Assembly (NCBI GenBank): GCA_030141605.1 | Contig: JAQGDQ010000152.1 | Coordinates: 424,957 to 488,956, forward strand | DNA: 64,000 nt | Direction of reading: 5' to 3' | From: Tubiluchus corallicola | Taxonomy: Eukaryota; Priapulida; Priapulimorpha; Priapulimorphida; Tubiluchidae | Shown here: piece by piece, positions 24,671 through 38,079 of the stretch | How positions within the stretch are numbered: the first letter of the stretch is position 1 | Layout: the number at the start of each line of letters is the position of its first letter | Program-made: the position numbers and the translations under genes | Notes under the pieces: generated by a model | Seen by the model: only the letters and a program-made list of their open reading frames with translations | The model's database searches: none | Told to the model about the DNA's origin: nothing

Positions 24671-27667
24671 AGCGTTTATTTATATTAAGAAACCACTCTA
24701 ATCCATAATATGCAATCATTTTCATTTTATAAGAATGCAGAACAATGAACTAAACATACGTTTCATCAACGATCTACAAGTGATTTTGTTGTGGGAACAT
24801 ATCTTACAGTACAGTATTGTGGAATACATCTAGCTTCAGATGCTGATTGGCTTGTTAGCATTAGTTTTTGCGAAGCAACACCAAGTCTACAGCTGTTAAA
24901 ATTTTTTACAATGTACTGCATGGCCATAGCAATGAAATAAACAGACTTGGGTGACTGCACTTAGTGCTGAGCTTGGGCGGCAGTCTAATGCCTTCCGTCC
25001 CTTGCATGAAAATATAGGCAGCTGTGTGCCGCCTTAAGTGGTGAAAGGGTTAAGCGTTGTTGGCATTATATTTAATATATTTGGAAAGGAAAAGGCCATT
25101 TTCAAATCAGGGCATTTTTGTCCGAAAATTAGAAAGATTGTAATATTTTCTTGATTTTTCTATAAATTTATGCAAACTTTTATTTCAATAATTTTTTTAT
25201 TAGGCCCCATCTATTTGAGTTTGCAGAAAAAAGTTTGTAAATCATTTTCCTTACACCTGTGTGAAGCTTCATGATCAAATTCAGAACATCGTTCCAAATG
25301 ATTTTGGCAATGAAACTTTTGAGCATAATAGCTGGAAAAAGTAATGCAGCTATTATGAGATCAGTTTCAGGGCTTTTTTTGTCCAGCAAACAATGTGATC
25401 AGTCTGAGTTAGATGGTTAGTGTTGCATTAGGATCCGACTGGGACTCTATAGCCAATAGTCTCAATTAAAATTAATCTGCAAAATACACTTGGTCGTGAA
25501 TTTTGCTTTGTTTTAATGTGAAAACCTGACAGTAATTTCATCTAGCACTAAAACTTTTCTTTTGCTTAGTTGAGATTTTACATAATTTTCTGCAGATTTT
25601 AAAAACAGCACTAGCAAGCGATAGCTTTGATACAAGGCTGCAAAGTGAAAGTGAACCCGTCATGAGGCGTACGTCAAAATTAGATGGTAAGTACTATGCA
25701 AAGTTGTTACAATTACGAAAATAATTACTTAACCTTTGAAAATATAGTGGGTTCTGGGAAATGGTTTGGTTTTATTAGTGGTTTGTGCTGTTCCAAAAAC
25801 TTTGTGTTGTTAATTATATTATATTTCTTATTCTTATTCTTCTTCTAATAATAATAATAATAATTTATTGAATATTTAGAATGCATTTTAACCTTTAAAT
25901 CTTCATTGTAACACAAATTAGTTTTAATTTACCAGCTATCTGTCATTTATAAAGGGCAGTAAATCGTTTTTGGTCCAAGGAGGTTGTACAAGAGCAAGCT
26001 ACCCTACAAAAGCTCTTCAAATACTTAAAGGAAAAACATCGTAACAGCTTCATCTTTTGTACAAATTACAGGAGCACCTTCATCTTTCATCCAATGTAGT
26101 GGCTTAGCCAACAAGTTCTTTTTGTTAAAGTGAACAGCTCATTTCTGCCACTGAACTGAACACAGACCATCGGTATTTGAAATTAAAGAATGTAGCTTAT
26201 ATATTCATACATCTCATAAAGTTATTTGATTGTTTTTTTTTTGTTTAGCGAAACCACCGAGTCAGAACATGGTGAGGTTTGATATTTCACCTACAAGAAA
26301 ACCAAAAATGGTAAAATCTTCCGGAAATCTAGAAGCAGCTAAGGTAAACCAAATGTTCTATGTTGATGTTAAATGAATAATTTCTTTTAAGGAGGGGCGA
26401 ATAAAAATGTTGAGCTGCAATTCTACTAAAGTGGAAATAGACATGATTTGCACACATTTTTTGTGCACTTTTAAGATGATTTCCAGAACTTATTTTGTTC
26501 TTGTGATGTTCTTTTAAAATAAAGCAGTTTTCTTTTTCAAGTGCAACAAAAATTTGAGATCCTTTCACTTAAGATTTCTATGCGGCAACTTTACCAGCTA
26601 GGTTTCTTCATTCGTGTCTATGTAGTTCAAGTAAAACCAGATCCAATCTTAAACTGTAGGTCAAAATAATCTACTCTTTAAAATATTGAAAGGAAACATA
26701 CTATTTTTTCAAAAAGGATTTATGTGAAAGAATTATTACCACACAAACACAATTTCATGTTCGCGTCACTAGTTCATCGCTGTTACATGCATTTCGCCAT
26801 TCGCTAAATGGGCACTAGCGCCTGCATTTCGGAAATGCATTGCACGAAACAGGTGATGTACCTCTCAGTTCACATGTGTTAGCTTGTGACTAACTACACA
26901 CATCCGACAGCTCATGCGTGAGCACAGCGGTAAATTTAAAATTTGAATTTTCATCTTAAAACTCGCCTAGTTTTAGTACAACAAACTGGATATCTTACAG
27001 TAGCACTGTTCTTCAATTTTCGCTTTCACAAATACGTGCAACAAGCTCGTGGAATATTTTTGCTGTTCAAAATTGTGTTAGTTTCCGATGTCATCAATAG
27101 TTGGGCTCGTCCGCTGTTAATTAAGTTTTTAATCTTATATTTAATTATCAGAAACAGTTTGGTAGTATTAATTGTGTTAAAATGTATACTTTATATCGGA
27201 TTTGAAAATGGGGTAGTATATGAAAAATTGTCCTGTCTTCCTTTAAGTTGCTAATCTGCTGATTTAGTATTTTGCTGGCATGCGTTCCTATGGTTGATTT
27301 TATTTTGTCTTCATGTAACGTTTCCGCTTTCAAAGAGCCCTCTTGTAGCAGATAGTGTAACGTTTAACGTAGCTTCTGGAAAAGCAGAAGGCACCAGGTT
27401 CGATTCTCAGTGGAAGTGCCAATCTTTTTGCTTTCTAATTTGGTATTGCTTTCATGCACTTATGTGGTTTCATATATCTGGCACAGATAAAACGTGATAG
27501 AATTCGATCAAATGCTGGACATCCTGGTGGCTTGCTGAAATCGCAGCCTGCAACTCATTTCCGCTCTTCCTCTATGCCGTCAGCGGGGAGGAGAAGTACC
27601 CCACTCATGTCCACACCTGTGCCGAGATTTAGAAAACCAAAGAAAGAGCAGTTCGACGACTGGGCCG
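18339..27667 (+). CDS. KIAA0753: Moonraker (KIAA0753/OFIP) homologue, N-terminal and middle part
   Basis: Nine exons: 18339-18516, 19594-19713, 20744-20893, 21203-21298, 21650-21816, 23368-23571, 25596-25686, 26249-26343 and 27487-27667. All have GT/AG ends and matching phases, giving 427 codons plus one base. Moonraker is a centriolar-satellite protein that recruits CEP63 and works with OFD1/FOR20 in centriole duplication and ciliogenesis. Matches to the human protein as I recall it: DTAMFYARRATKKKK; a helix LKLQERFDEYVQRIRDL; VIRRRKLRQAAEQTTASVR leading to CLYNLQQQAHKIHADI; and ARTLEIFVKHAG with ELGHLLQLLSTCCDQLDV. The rest is basic and low complexity. The start is the first ATG after an in-frame TAA at 18306. 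The frame continues in phase into 57295-59403. Confidence 0.82.
21035..21120 (-). repeat. tRNA-derived SINE-like unit
   Basis: On the minus strand it has an A-box-like TAGCAAAATGGTTGA and, about 50 nt on, a perfect B box GGTTCAAATCC (21044-21054), the internal RNA polymerase III promoter of tRNA-derived SINEs. The ends do not form a tRNA acceptor stem, so it is not called a tRNA gene. It lies in a Moonraker intron. Confidence 0.5.
22142..22220. repeat. (AAT)n microsatellite
   Basis: Nearly uninterrupted AAT/AAC trinucleotide repeat in a Moonraker intron. Confidence 0.95.
22885..23330 (-). repeat. Dispersed repeat family B, copy 1
   Basis: Shares long stretches with 26636-27245 in the opposite orientation: the block around AATATTTTAAAGAGTAGATT, the CGCCATTCGC segment, TACCTCTCAG, GGAATATTTTTGCTGTT and TTAATTGTGTTAAAATGTAT. 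This copy lacks about 195 bp present in the other. Both copies keep an overlapping open frame reading VLIVLKCIL. Probably a transposon of unidentified class; no terminal repeats resolved. Confidence 0.65.
23616..24277. mobile_element. MITE family A, copy 2 (Moonraker intron)
   Basis: Reverse-oriented relative of 739-1326. The TIR is about 35 bp: the left end reads CGTGTGTTTGCAAACCAAAA then CCGTCCGTATGTCGGCA; the right end complements it. It starts about 45 bp after the Moonraker exon ending at 23571. Non-autonomous. Confidence 0.72.
24606..24667. repeat. (CA)n microsatellite
   Basis: About 30 CA dinucleotides without interruption in a Moonraker intron. Confidence 0.97.
26636..27245 (+). repeat. 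Dispersed repeat family B, copy 2
   Basis: Inverted relative of 22885-23330, with about 195 bp more in its middle. The open frame on the plus strand (VLIVLKCILYIGFENGVVYE) parallels the minus-strand frame of copy 1 (VLIVLKCILFIGLENEVVYE). The pair brackets Moonraker exons 23368-26343. Confidence 0.65.
27341..27425 (+). repeat. tRNA-derived SINE-like unit
   Basis: An A-box-like TAGCAGATAGTGTAACG and a B box GGTTCGATTC (27397-27406), separated by about 45 nt, suggest a pol III-type tRNA-related SINE. It sits just before the Moonraker exon at 27487. No acceptor stem. Confidence 0.4.
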
Positions 27668-28120
27668 GTAAGTACTTATTCGTTTTTAAACTATTGCACG
27701 TCATCGTCGCTTTGTTTCATGTCTTTTGCAACACTAAATGCATCGAGAAAGGGGGTGCTTTAACGTTTGGTTGGCAGCTCACTTGAAAAACTGTGTGCCA
27801 GATTTCAAAATTCAGTAGCTGAACTAATAAATCACTGGTTTTTTAATTTTATTCTTCGCTGTGGCCGCCTTATTTCAAGAATTGAATGTAAAACTGCACT
27901 TTGTTAAAACGCAAACCTGTTATTAACACCTAACGTAACCATTGTGACAGCTGGGCCGAAGATACATAAAAAATGAGCACTTTAAAAACACAAATTTGGT
28001 TATATTACGTCTGTTCCAGAATCAGTTAGTTCATGACAAGCAATTTAGGTCATAGAAATCTGACTAATGATCTAAATAAACTTTCAATTTTTCCGCAAAA
28101 TCCATAAGAATAGCGTAGAG

Positions 28121-28534
28121 CAGGGGTGTGCAAATTATCTGACTACCCGGGCCACATTAAACATTCCCGCAATTCCTGTGGGCCACATGCAGTTTGGTCA
28201 AGGAGCCAAGTACAGTAGGACCTAATAACGATTTTTTTGCATCCGATTTGCGCACATCATCACTACTGCACTACTACACTCAAGAAACAATTTTAGAAGT
28301 TATTAAAATTTATATTAAAAACCATATATTTCGTCATGTCCGACAGTGACATTAAGTGACATAGGTCTTGTAAGGGTTAATGCCATCCGATCTAGAGGAA
28401 AAACTACCCGCACTATCTTTGCGATATTGGCGCAGACTTCAGCTGGATCGCGTGGGCCGCACTTTCATTACGTTGACAAACCTCTTCGCGGGCCGCACAA
28501 GATCTCTCGGCGGGCCGCAGTTTGCACACCCCTG
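28121..28534. mobile_element. hAT-type MITE with 8-bp target duplication
   Basis: 414 bp with ends CAGGGGTGTGCAAA and TTTGCACACCCCTG. It is flanked by an exact 8-bp direct repeat GCGTAGAG (28113-28120 and 28535-28542). CAGGG-type ends and 8-bp duplications are hallmarks of hAT transposons. GGGCCGC motifs recur inside the right half. No transposase, so non-autonomous. Confidence 0.9.
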
Positions 28535-30413
28535 GCGTAGAGCAAAAACCGCCAATTTCAACATTTTACTAACGGTCTCATAGCCCTTTACGTACGATCG
28601 TCATGTATCTTAAAGGTGCACAATTGTCCTCGCAAACTATGTTACAGTTTTAGGAAGGAACAGGAACTCCATGTTGGTCTAAAGAATAAATAACCTTTGC
28701 TACGTGTTAATTCAATATGTTCTCTAGGCATTCTTAGTGTTGGTTTGCAAGATGGCAATTAATGTCTCTTTAAACATGGAATACCGCGCAAGCTCGTTTT
28801 AGACCGGTTCACTTAGACAATTCTTTTCGTATCGTAATCTGAACAGTTTTCTTGGTTATGGATTAAAATAAGTTTGTAATAGCATTGGTCATATAATTAA
28901 GAGCAAATAGTAATAGAGCTGTCACAGCTGCACTAACTTGTATAATTTTTTTCACTGACGGCCATCTTGTTTCAGAACACTTCGTTTACTGATTTTTTTT
29001 AGCTTTAGTCGTCATTAGGAAAGATCAACAGGTTGATCTTATTTGTTAATAGTAAGTATAAATTAAAACATTGTGTTCTAAAAATCTGATGTTAAAATGT
29101 TTTCTGAAAGTTTTTAAAAAAGTTGAACAAACAAGAGCATGTTGTGTTTTAGCAGGGCAGCAGCTCTGTCCCGCACTCACTAACACTGTGTAGCATGATT
29201 GGCTAAAATCTTAACCACACTGAATTAATCACTGTGTACCATAGAGTTACGTTCAATGTGGGCTGATTATTGTATTAGTTATTAATAATATTACTTAGGG
29301 GGTTTATTTACCATTAGGCTAACTAGGCTATAGCATAGTGTGCCATATTTTGAGAATTTCCAGATTTTAGAGACCCAGTCAGTGGCAGCTTGTATATATA
29401 AATATTGTATTGCAGCACCCCTATTTTCACTCATTATTACCAATAATGTTCAATATAAAGTCTTTTTTCTTTAGTTAGTTCTTTATATTTGTACGGAACC
29501 GCATCACGTGAGGGTAGTACTGTTTGCTTTGCAGCCCAGCACAGTGCACTCCAGCAGTGCGATATTTGGGTGTCGTGCGCATGTACACGTTTGAGATACG
29601 ACAGTGCACTTTAGGTGGAGAGTACTGTCGCTCACACAGTTTGTTGTCAGTTGTCACGTGCTTACCGTGAATGGATTTAACTGTGACAATTTAGGCTATT
29701 AATAAGCAAAAAACATTTCTTTTTGTTTAGGATTTTTTCTAGTTTCTTTATAAACTTTCATGTCCGTTTGTTTGTTTAAAATTACAATTCATATAAAGCG
29801 CATATTTTATAACACACCACAAGCAGTTACCGAGTCCGCTTTTACCACATGCACATATATGTAAATAACAATCAAATAGGTGCTACTAATAATAATCGAA
29901 CACATAAATAATGAGTGCTGGCCTCAGAAATTCAGGAACTGTCAGCCTAGGGTGTCTTAATGTCTTGAAATTTAAGTTGACTTTGTCATTTGTACGAAAC
30001 TTGAGCAGAAGCAAATGATTATTATTAAAGTAAAATTTGAGTTTAATTGAGCTCTCGCAAAATGAAAGTTCAAGCCGGTGAACAACACGTGAACTCTAAA
30101 TGTAGATTGCATAATAGCCTTTGCACTAATCCTTTAAAATTCAGATAAATTTCCAAATGGAAAATATTCAGATTACTCAATTCGTTAGAAAAGAACAGAT
30201 TCCCACCTCCAGTTTTCAGTACGAGAAATAGTTTTTTGTGTCATTAGTGCTTTTACCCTGACAACAATATAACGTTTTTCAAGTTTTTTGTGTTCTGAAT
30301 ACTGTTTACAAAGCTATCTTATGATTGTGTACTATATATAAACATGGTAAGACTCAGCTGCAAAGAATACAAAGCAGAGAATATCTTATACATAAATTAA
30401 AATTAATTTAAAG

Positions 30414-30419
30414 TTTATT
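30414..30419 (-). terminator. Poly(A) signal of PSME4
   Basis: TTTATT on the plus strand (AATAAA on the minus strand), about 500 nt beyond the PSME4 stop codon. Confidence 0.5.
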
Positions 30420-30921
30420 ATTTATCACACTAGTAATACAATAGCACATCAAACATACAAATGGCTGGAACGCTTCTATAAAAATTTACATGTTGCGAAT
30501 GTTGTAGCACGAATCACATATAAGCTATACAACAAGGCTAGAAACACTCAACGTTTTAAAATCCAATATACATGATTGTAACATTCTAGTGTAAAATCCT
30601 GCAATAAAATCGATAAATAAGAATAAAAGGAAATGCTTGCTGCATCAGGACTTTCATCCTTTTCAAACAGTTATAATAATCAAGCAAGATGCCATCTGAG
30701 GTAAACTAAAAGAAAAGCAATCACTTCCAACTCTCTGTAGTCTGGCGACAGTTCTGGCATATTTCAACAATGCTAGTGAAATGATAAATGCTACCTAATG
30801 CACATTCATGATACTACATAGCACAATCACAAATGTGTCTATAAAACTAGTGCTTAAAAATGAAGCAGCGCACTTTCGACGTGATGCATCTACAAATAGT
30901 GATAGACTAGCTAGCTGTTTC

Positions 30922-33900
30922 CTATGCATAATAGCTTGGTGAGACTAGCAAGTCAGTCAACACGGCCACCTGATCATCGGTGAACTTCAACTTATGATCT
31001 TGCCAGTTGTCGTGATGGGTTCGTCGGAAGTTGCTGAGGGTCTTCTTCACCGTCATCTGTATAGGTTGAGGATCGTGGATGTGGTCACTCAGTGCCATCA
31101 GGACATCCGGTATGAGTTCAGGAACGTCGTACGGATGTGCACCGACGTACGAACACAGACCCAGAATGCCAGCGTGCCTCTTTATCAATGCAGTTTGGTC
31201 AATCGGATCTCGTTTATTGTTCTACAGTTAAAAAACAAATCAACCTTTAATACTTTAAGAAATGAGCAGTAGAGTAAAATCCAATTTAGTAATATGAATG
31301 TTTTAAGATTGGCATATTAAATTTTTTGCCCACTTTTGAGCTTCGGCAGTGCAAGCTTATGTAACACGGAATTTAGCAGAAATACAAAATTAAATAGCAG
31401 AAATTAAATGTGTGGTGATCACTCATACTTACAATAAGAGGAAAAGTTATTTGATTGCTAAAAGTGATTCAAGTCAACAACTGTGACAAGCATCTGTCTC
31501 ATGCACCATCACCCCATTTAAATCACAACTCTTTTTACCTCGATTAACGAAATATGTTGGCCAATGTGATACTACTACGGCAAGAATTTCTATGTTTTGT
31601 ACGTACAGGTTTTCGAATTTGCATTAATTTTACAGCGGTCTGCTCACTTGGCGTCATTGCCTAATGCGGTTTTTCCTTGTGAAATAAGAGATTAGCTACA
31701 ATGACATTTCAGGCTACCAACATTGTTACACAGCTGCCATTTTGTAAAAACAGCACAACCTTTAATTACTTTTGTTTGACTGAGACTCAGTGCGACTACA
31801 TTGATTGAACATATTGGCACAGTTTGCCTTCGCCTCAATTAGCATTTTCGTTAAACGTGAACTACTAGTAATTATATCAGTACCATAAACGAAGTTACCT
31901 TTAGTTTAGTTTTAGACCACTTTTTAAACATATCCAGCAGCTTAGCGTCCATGGGGAATAGATCACAGTGAATGAGTCCGGTAAATGTAACAGCTGCCAT
32001 GTCTCTCACCTAAGAGCAGTAAACAGTTTTTCAAGATACAGATCTTGCAAAGACAAATACTTAATATGAGTTGTCAAGCAAACATGCATGCAATAAATTT
32101 ACATGGAAAATACCTCTAAAATATGGTAACAGTTTAGCCATTCATAATCGAAGTCAACCGAGAAAGGTTACTGCTTGATTATACTTTTCCTATCATTGTT
32201 CAAATAACCATGACTGGTAAGAAAGAATACTGCAGAGGAACTGCCGGCCAGCCATTATATTGGACGTGCAATCGGCAACTTTTATGTGAAGAAGCCTCAA
32301 ATGTGGTAGCAGTTTTTCGAGTGGCTCGTGAAAAATCACATTTATATGTGGTGTGTGAAAATGGAATTCTAATGAATAAAAGCATTGCTTGATTACACAT
32401 GTTATTTGCCTCTTAAAAATTCTTACCTCCAATTGTTCGTTTCTCATCATTTTGAGGACCACATCTCTGATGAATTCGACCCACTTCTCATTTTGCATGA
32501 TATTGAAAAGATTGCAAAATACCATAACCTACATGACAGATAACATAGACTTTTTATAATATTCTGGTAAAGAAGAAGAATGAAATATTAATCACCATAA
32601 ATCTAAGAAGTAATGATCATAAAGGTAGGAGAGTAATCCATAAATATGAAAGGTAAATCAATTTATGCTCTTAAAGTTAATTACGGTTGTATTTTCATAT
32701 TCAGTGACAGAAGCAGAAGTCAGTTAAGTTGCACATTTTAAATGAATTACCCTCACAAGCAGTTTTCCAAACATTTAAAGTTAACAACTAAGTGTCACCT
32801 TACCTGTAGATAAGCTAGAACAGAAGATTTACTTCGCCACGACGTTCCATCTGTAATTTTCTTCACTTCGTCTAATGCTACGGTGATGACTTCTGGCTTA
32901 AGGTATGCCTGAGCAAGGCAAGCAAGGGTCAACGCACATTCCTTTTTTAATTCCTCATCTGTCGATTCATGTTCTAGTTGAGAGATCAATGGAAGGAGAC
33001 GGAAAACTTCAGGTGGTGCACTATAGTGCATTCTGGCTAGTGAAGCTTGGAGCCACTTTAGTGTCGTTTCAAATAGACGTTTGGCTTCTGTCTTTTCGGG
33101 TTTTTCATCTGATATTTCCTGTGCTCCATTCAAACCATTTTCTAACAATATCATCAACTTTGGAACAATTTCGGCAATAAATTCCTTCCGTGAAGGGCAA
33201 AAGACATTACTAATGTGCTTTAGTTCAATTTCAAATAGAAATGTATTAGCTAGAATGCTGCCTAAACGATCACGTACATTCTTAAACGAGTTGCTTAGCT
33301 TTGGTTTAATCACATCATATAACGTTTGTAAGAGTTTTGAAGCACGCCATTCTTGCTGAGATACTGCACCTTGGAGCAGATACAAGCGTCCTGCAACATG
33401 AAATGAACCTTCAGAGTTATCTTGAAATGGGTTTTCCAACAAAACTTTGAACAGCCAATGCAGTTTTCTAATATCCATGCTTTCCGAAGCAGTTGCTACA
33501 CATGTTCCCCAGTCTTGAACTGTCTCCAGTGTCATACTTTTTAGCACCTGACGTAGAAGAGGATCCAGCCATTCCCAAAGATCTTGGAGTTTTTCAAATT
33601 TCCAATGTTTACTGCCTTTGACCAATGCAGCAATCATTTCTGATGCGCAGCGCTGGCTACTTTCATGACTGTCCAAAGCGAGCCTTTCTATATGTGGGCG
33701 CATAAGTGGTACAAAAGTGTCACCAAAATTGCGAAACAGTGCCCTCAGAAAATTGTACTTTCTTGCATCAAATTTGTCCTTTCCTTTTGTCTCTTCCAGA
33801 GAGAAAAAGTTTAGGAGTTTTTCCAGGAATGCTTCACTAGTGAAAGCATCATAAATTGGGAGCTCCTCTTCCATTAGTTCTTCTCTAGTTCTGTCTAGTG

Positions 33901-36900
33901 ATGGTTGCTCACTATCTGGTGCACAGGACTTTAAAGGAGATGGCCATGCATAATACCCAACATGGGTTTTTTCAATGAAAATACAACTGTTCCATTTCTC
34001 AGCTGTATCAGGAACATCATGTGGATCATACAATAACCAATTGTTGTCTGGTTGAGTCAGCAAATCTACTCCAGTGCTATCATGTTCACCAACAGCATTA
34101 TTATCATCTCCATCTTTATGTTTGGTAATTACATGATTGGGCATATTCTCGAAAGACTTTTTCCTGGTCATTGTTTTTAAATCCACTTCAACTTTTTTCC
34201 ACTTTTGTTTTTGTTGTTTTAAAATAGCTCCTAATGCAGCAACCCCCAATTTTCTGACTAAAACTGCTTCTCCAATCGTGCTCTGTACGAAGACTGAAAC
34301 CCCATTAGCTGACATTTTCTTGTCTTTTCTAATCAACAGTGTGAGGCATCCTAATGCTATCTGGTAATGTCTCCATCGTAATGTGCCTCCATTCAATAAG
34401 TCAACAACTTTCTGAAGTAGACTGCTGTATAGTTCACCATTTTCTCGGTTGTCCTGTTCCACCAGCTCGTGTTGTTTGGCTATTTCGCTATCTGTTGGTA
34501 TGGACTGCTCAGGTTTTGGTTCAGATGACCATAACTCTCTTGCCGAATCTGTAACTGTTTCAGGTATTTTCAGATCAATTGCAAATGTGTCAAAATTCTT
34601 ATGAATTTTATCTATAACCTCTTCGGTGACCCTAGTTATGGATGGTTTTTCGGAATGCTGTGCCTGTATGAGTACTGGCCAAACCTCTGACACCACTTTC
34701 CAATCCCGTTTTGTGGCAAAACACTGTGTTTTTCCATTTCCCTTTAATACATACAAAGCACCCTTAAACTGTTCGTGGGAAATTTTATCGTCTTCTTTCA
34801 GTAATTCCAATGTTTTTGGTAGTATATATCTGTAGGTGTGTGGGAATAGCTGCAGGACAGCCGAAAGCACTGCTTGTGATTTACTTCGAACTTGACTATA
34901 ATGGCTAGTCGCAAGCTGAAAAAGATCATCTAGTACAAGCTTGTGTAACTCTGTGAAGATGTACTTCGACTTGTCTAGTATGCGGCGCTCGTGTTGTAGC
35001 AGCACTCTGTCAATTAAAAGTGCTCTTATGTGCCTCTTTTCTTGAATTAGTTTGTTCTCCATGGCTTTTTTGACAACCTGAAAACTTTTAAAACGTGTGT
35101 CAAAGTCATCACTCTGAACACCTTGAAACTTAACAATTGCAGAATAGATTCGAATCATCGTGAAAACTGATTTGATATCATCATCACTCGTCACATTAAT
35201 ATGCTGCAGGAGTCGATGCATAGTATGAAGTATAACCTCTCTGATATTTTTGCCTGCCAGTGTTAATACGTCTTTGTGGGAATACCCGTATGTAATAGCA
35301 ACTTTATCCAATCCTACTTTACTTTCTACTAGCTGTACTGGATTTTCTTCTAAAAGAGGTAGCATTGTACCCGTACCCAAGATGCATTCTAAAACTGTGT
35401 TCAAGCTCTGTTGCAATTCAATACGAGACAGACGTTTCTCTTCTGTCACAGAATCTAACTTTTTCAGTTCTGCTTCGAGAAATATATCTAAAAGCTCTTG
35501 CGCAAACTCCCTTTCTTTGTCACAAGGAATATGCCATTGAACATTGAGACTATTAATATCACCTGGTTTGGCCCAGTCATTCAGGGGTAGGTAATCGTCG
35601 GGTGGACACTTAAAATTTGTTGCTACACTGCGAAATTCAACTGGATATATTAGTGTTAGTGATTTCAGTGTATTTCTCAACATTAGGCCAGCCAACTCGA
35701 AACCATTTCTTGCTTTTAGGCAAAGAGTTCGTTCCAGTACTTCTGTTATCAAAGTCTTGTATGGCAAAAGACATTCCCCACTGCATCGTACAACTTCACA
35801 CAGTAACTGCAAGCAGTACAGAAGTTCATGGTCCGTTTCTTCTTCTCTGTACGCATCCTCACTTTCTGATAACAGCATGATCTGCTTGTGAAGATGCGGC
35901 ATAAACAATTTTAATGCTTCGGGTGGGTTAGCCTTTGATGCTGCCCTGCACATATTAGCTACAAACTTTCCAGCAACAGATATATTAAAAACACTGCTTC
36001 TTACAAATGAGAACAACATATCAAGTGCAGAACGATAGATGCTATCAGAGCTTTGGGTTAAAACAGAAGTAATCGTAGAACTTATTCCTACTTCTAGCAT
36101 ACCTTCTTCCAAGTTCAATTTTTCAAGGCTGTATGGCCCAGCATTATGGTATGCACCACCATGATCACCACAGTTTCTCACCAATTCAAAACATTTGTCC
36201 ATAAACTGTAGCACAAATTCTTCAAACCCAGCTGTTGTCATACAAACTTCTTTGTCTACCTCACTTAAGTCATCCCTGTTTGAAGCTTCAGAACACTCTA
36301 CCAGTGGCACTAGCGTTGAAAATGTTGAAATTAACTGAAACGTAACCATAGATTTTTTGATATCGTTAGAGTCAATACCGGGCAATGACGACATCAACAG
36401 TGGTAAAAAATGCAAACGTCCTTCTTTGTAATCGTCACTCCCGAGCATATGCCTAGACACTGCTACAATGCAGTTCATAGTAGAGACTAGCCGATGTGGT
36501 TCTGTTAGAGTTTCCAGTGCAGGATACAATCGCTCTAATATTTGTGGAATAACTATCTTGGGCCTGACTGTGGCTAAATTCTGAAAAGCGCCGGCAGAGT
36601 CACCACTTCCGGCTTTGCTAAACATAGCTAATAAAACAATCGGCGTCATGGCTTCCACAAAACGTGTGATTTCATTTTCACTTAATTTGTGACTTTCTGG
36701 AATAGGAGGTATCCAACTTGGTTTACTAAACCTTTCATCATGTAGTCGCCGGACAAATGATCCAGACAACTTGCTTAATAACCTCTGAAGCTTCAATATC
36801 CACCTAAAACACAAATTGGGAATCTGTTATTTTGAGTAGTTATTCGTCCTTTGGAATACTTCTGTAAATTTAATATCAATTTATGTGGTACATAATACAG

Positions 36901-38079
36901 TGTGGCATAGCTAATAGGAGAGCAACTGCTCTCCAAGCACATTTTTGAATAGTGGCACTTTTTCAACAGATACTTATTACTCTTTGACCAACCTGCCTCC
37001 TTTGTTTTTGAAATGAGCGAGACATCAATGTATATATCAAGAGTTATTGGCATCAATCAACTATGAATTACATAAATTTAACAAATGTCTCACCTTCCAG
37101 CATTGGATGGATGAAAGTAAGACTCTAAAGCTTTAAAAAGCTTTTCAATATGATCTATTGTACCATGGTTGCCACCCATCATATAGACAATCCAAAGAGC
37201 TGTATTTCCTATGTCGAAACTGCAGTTTGATCGTCCTACTTGTATTTCTCTTGACCCAACAGGCAAGTTGAAACTGCGCATGAGTCGCGTAAAAATTTGA
37301 GAAACATACGTAGTCCAGTTGATGTAGCCAGCATTATCTTTTGCCAGTCGTGCAAACAAATTTACCAAATGTACTTCCCACGAAGGCACATTATGACAGG
37401 CCATCCAGATGTCAATAAGTTCGTTCAGCCACAATTTGAAGCCTTTGTCGTGGTGTGCTGGAGGAATCACTGTGGGGAAAAACAATTCAAACAGTTGCAT
37501 CGCTTTTCCCATTGATGTATCAAATGGACACAACAATGGCCGCCACTCCTTTAACATCTCTTGTGTCGCACTGAGTGGAAAATAAGATCTCGCTGCCCTA
37601 ATCAAATTTTTGATCACAGCTTCTGCAACATTGGGATAGAGCACCAAGCCCATCTGTTCACCACCACTGTACACAATGTCGTCATATATTTTGTACAATG
37701 GACGCCATGGTATTTGGATGTCATTGTACGAAAGCAAAGTTTTCTTTTTCAATAATAGTGTAAGATGCGAAGCAAACTTTACAACAAGTGACATTTCCAT
37801 ATCTTCAGCTATAACAATATTACAAAATAAGTTTATGAAAGCTATATGGTCTTCTTTGCTAAAGTTGAATCCATACAAGGAAATGTATTTCGTTAGCCTA
37901 GAAGCCCAATACGTTGCTCCCGGCCGCATCTCCTTATACAAAGTGGCTGTTCCTAGCTTTTCCTTAATTTTTGAAATATGCATTTCTGCTTGTTCTTGTA
38001 AAGTGTCACTGTATGGCAGCAACCGATTATATGGTAGCAGCTTCTGGGGACGAAACTTTGATTCCACTGCCTCCATCAT
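30922..38079 (-). CDS. PSME4: Proteasome activator PA200 / Blm10 family
   Basis: Five coding exons on the minus strand: 37094-38079, 32804-36803, 32427-32528, 31899-32009 and 30922-31221. Together they give 5,499 nt or 1,832 aa, close to human PA200 (about 1,840). PA200 caps the 20S proteasome in the nucleus and promotes ubiquitin-independent turnover, including acetylated histones in repair and spermatogenesis. Matches include an N-terminal [36 protein letters not shown]-like and HPSNAGRW segments, [28 protein letters not shown], and the C-terminal [20 protein letters not shown] then [23 protein letters not shown]. The final Tyr-Tyr-Ala corresponds to the tail that docks in the 20S alpha-ring pocket. 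One 4.0-kb exon encodes most of the HEAT-like solenoid. A strong acceptor (GCTTTTTCAG) ends 9 nt before the ATG. Confidence 0.96.

Larger units (their letters stand above)
27668..30921. other. Non-coding stretch between Moonraker exon 9 and PSME4
   Basis: Holds the hAT MITE at 28121-28534 and the PSME4 3' UTR at its right end. No exon was recognised. In particular, I searched for but did not find an exon with the W-I-P-P motif expected next in Moonraker. Confidence 0.5.

Noticed and set aside
24465-24725. Open frames reading poly-Cys/Val or poly-Thr/His
   Set aside because: Translation of the (CA)n microsatellite.
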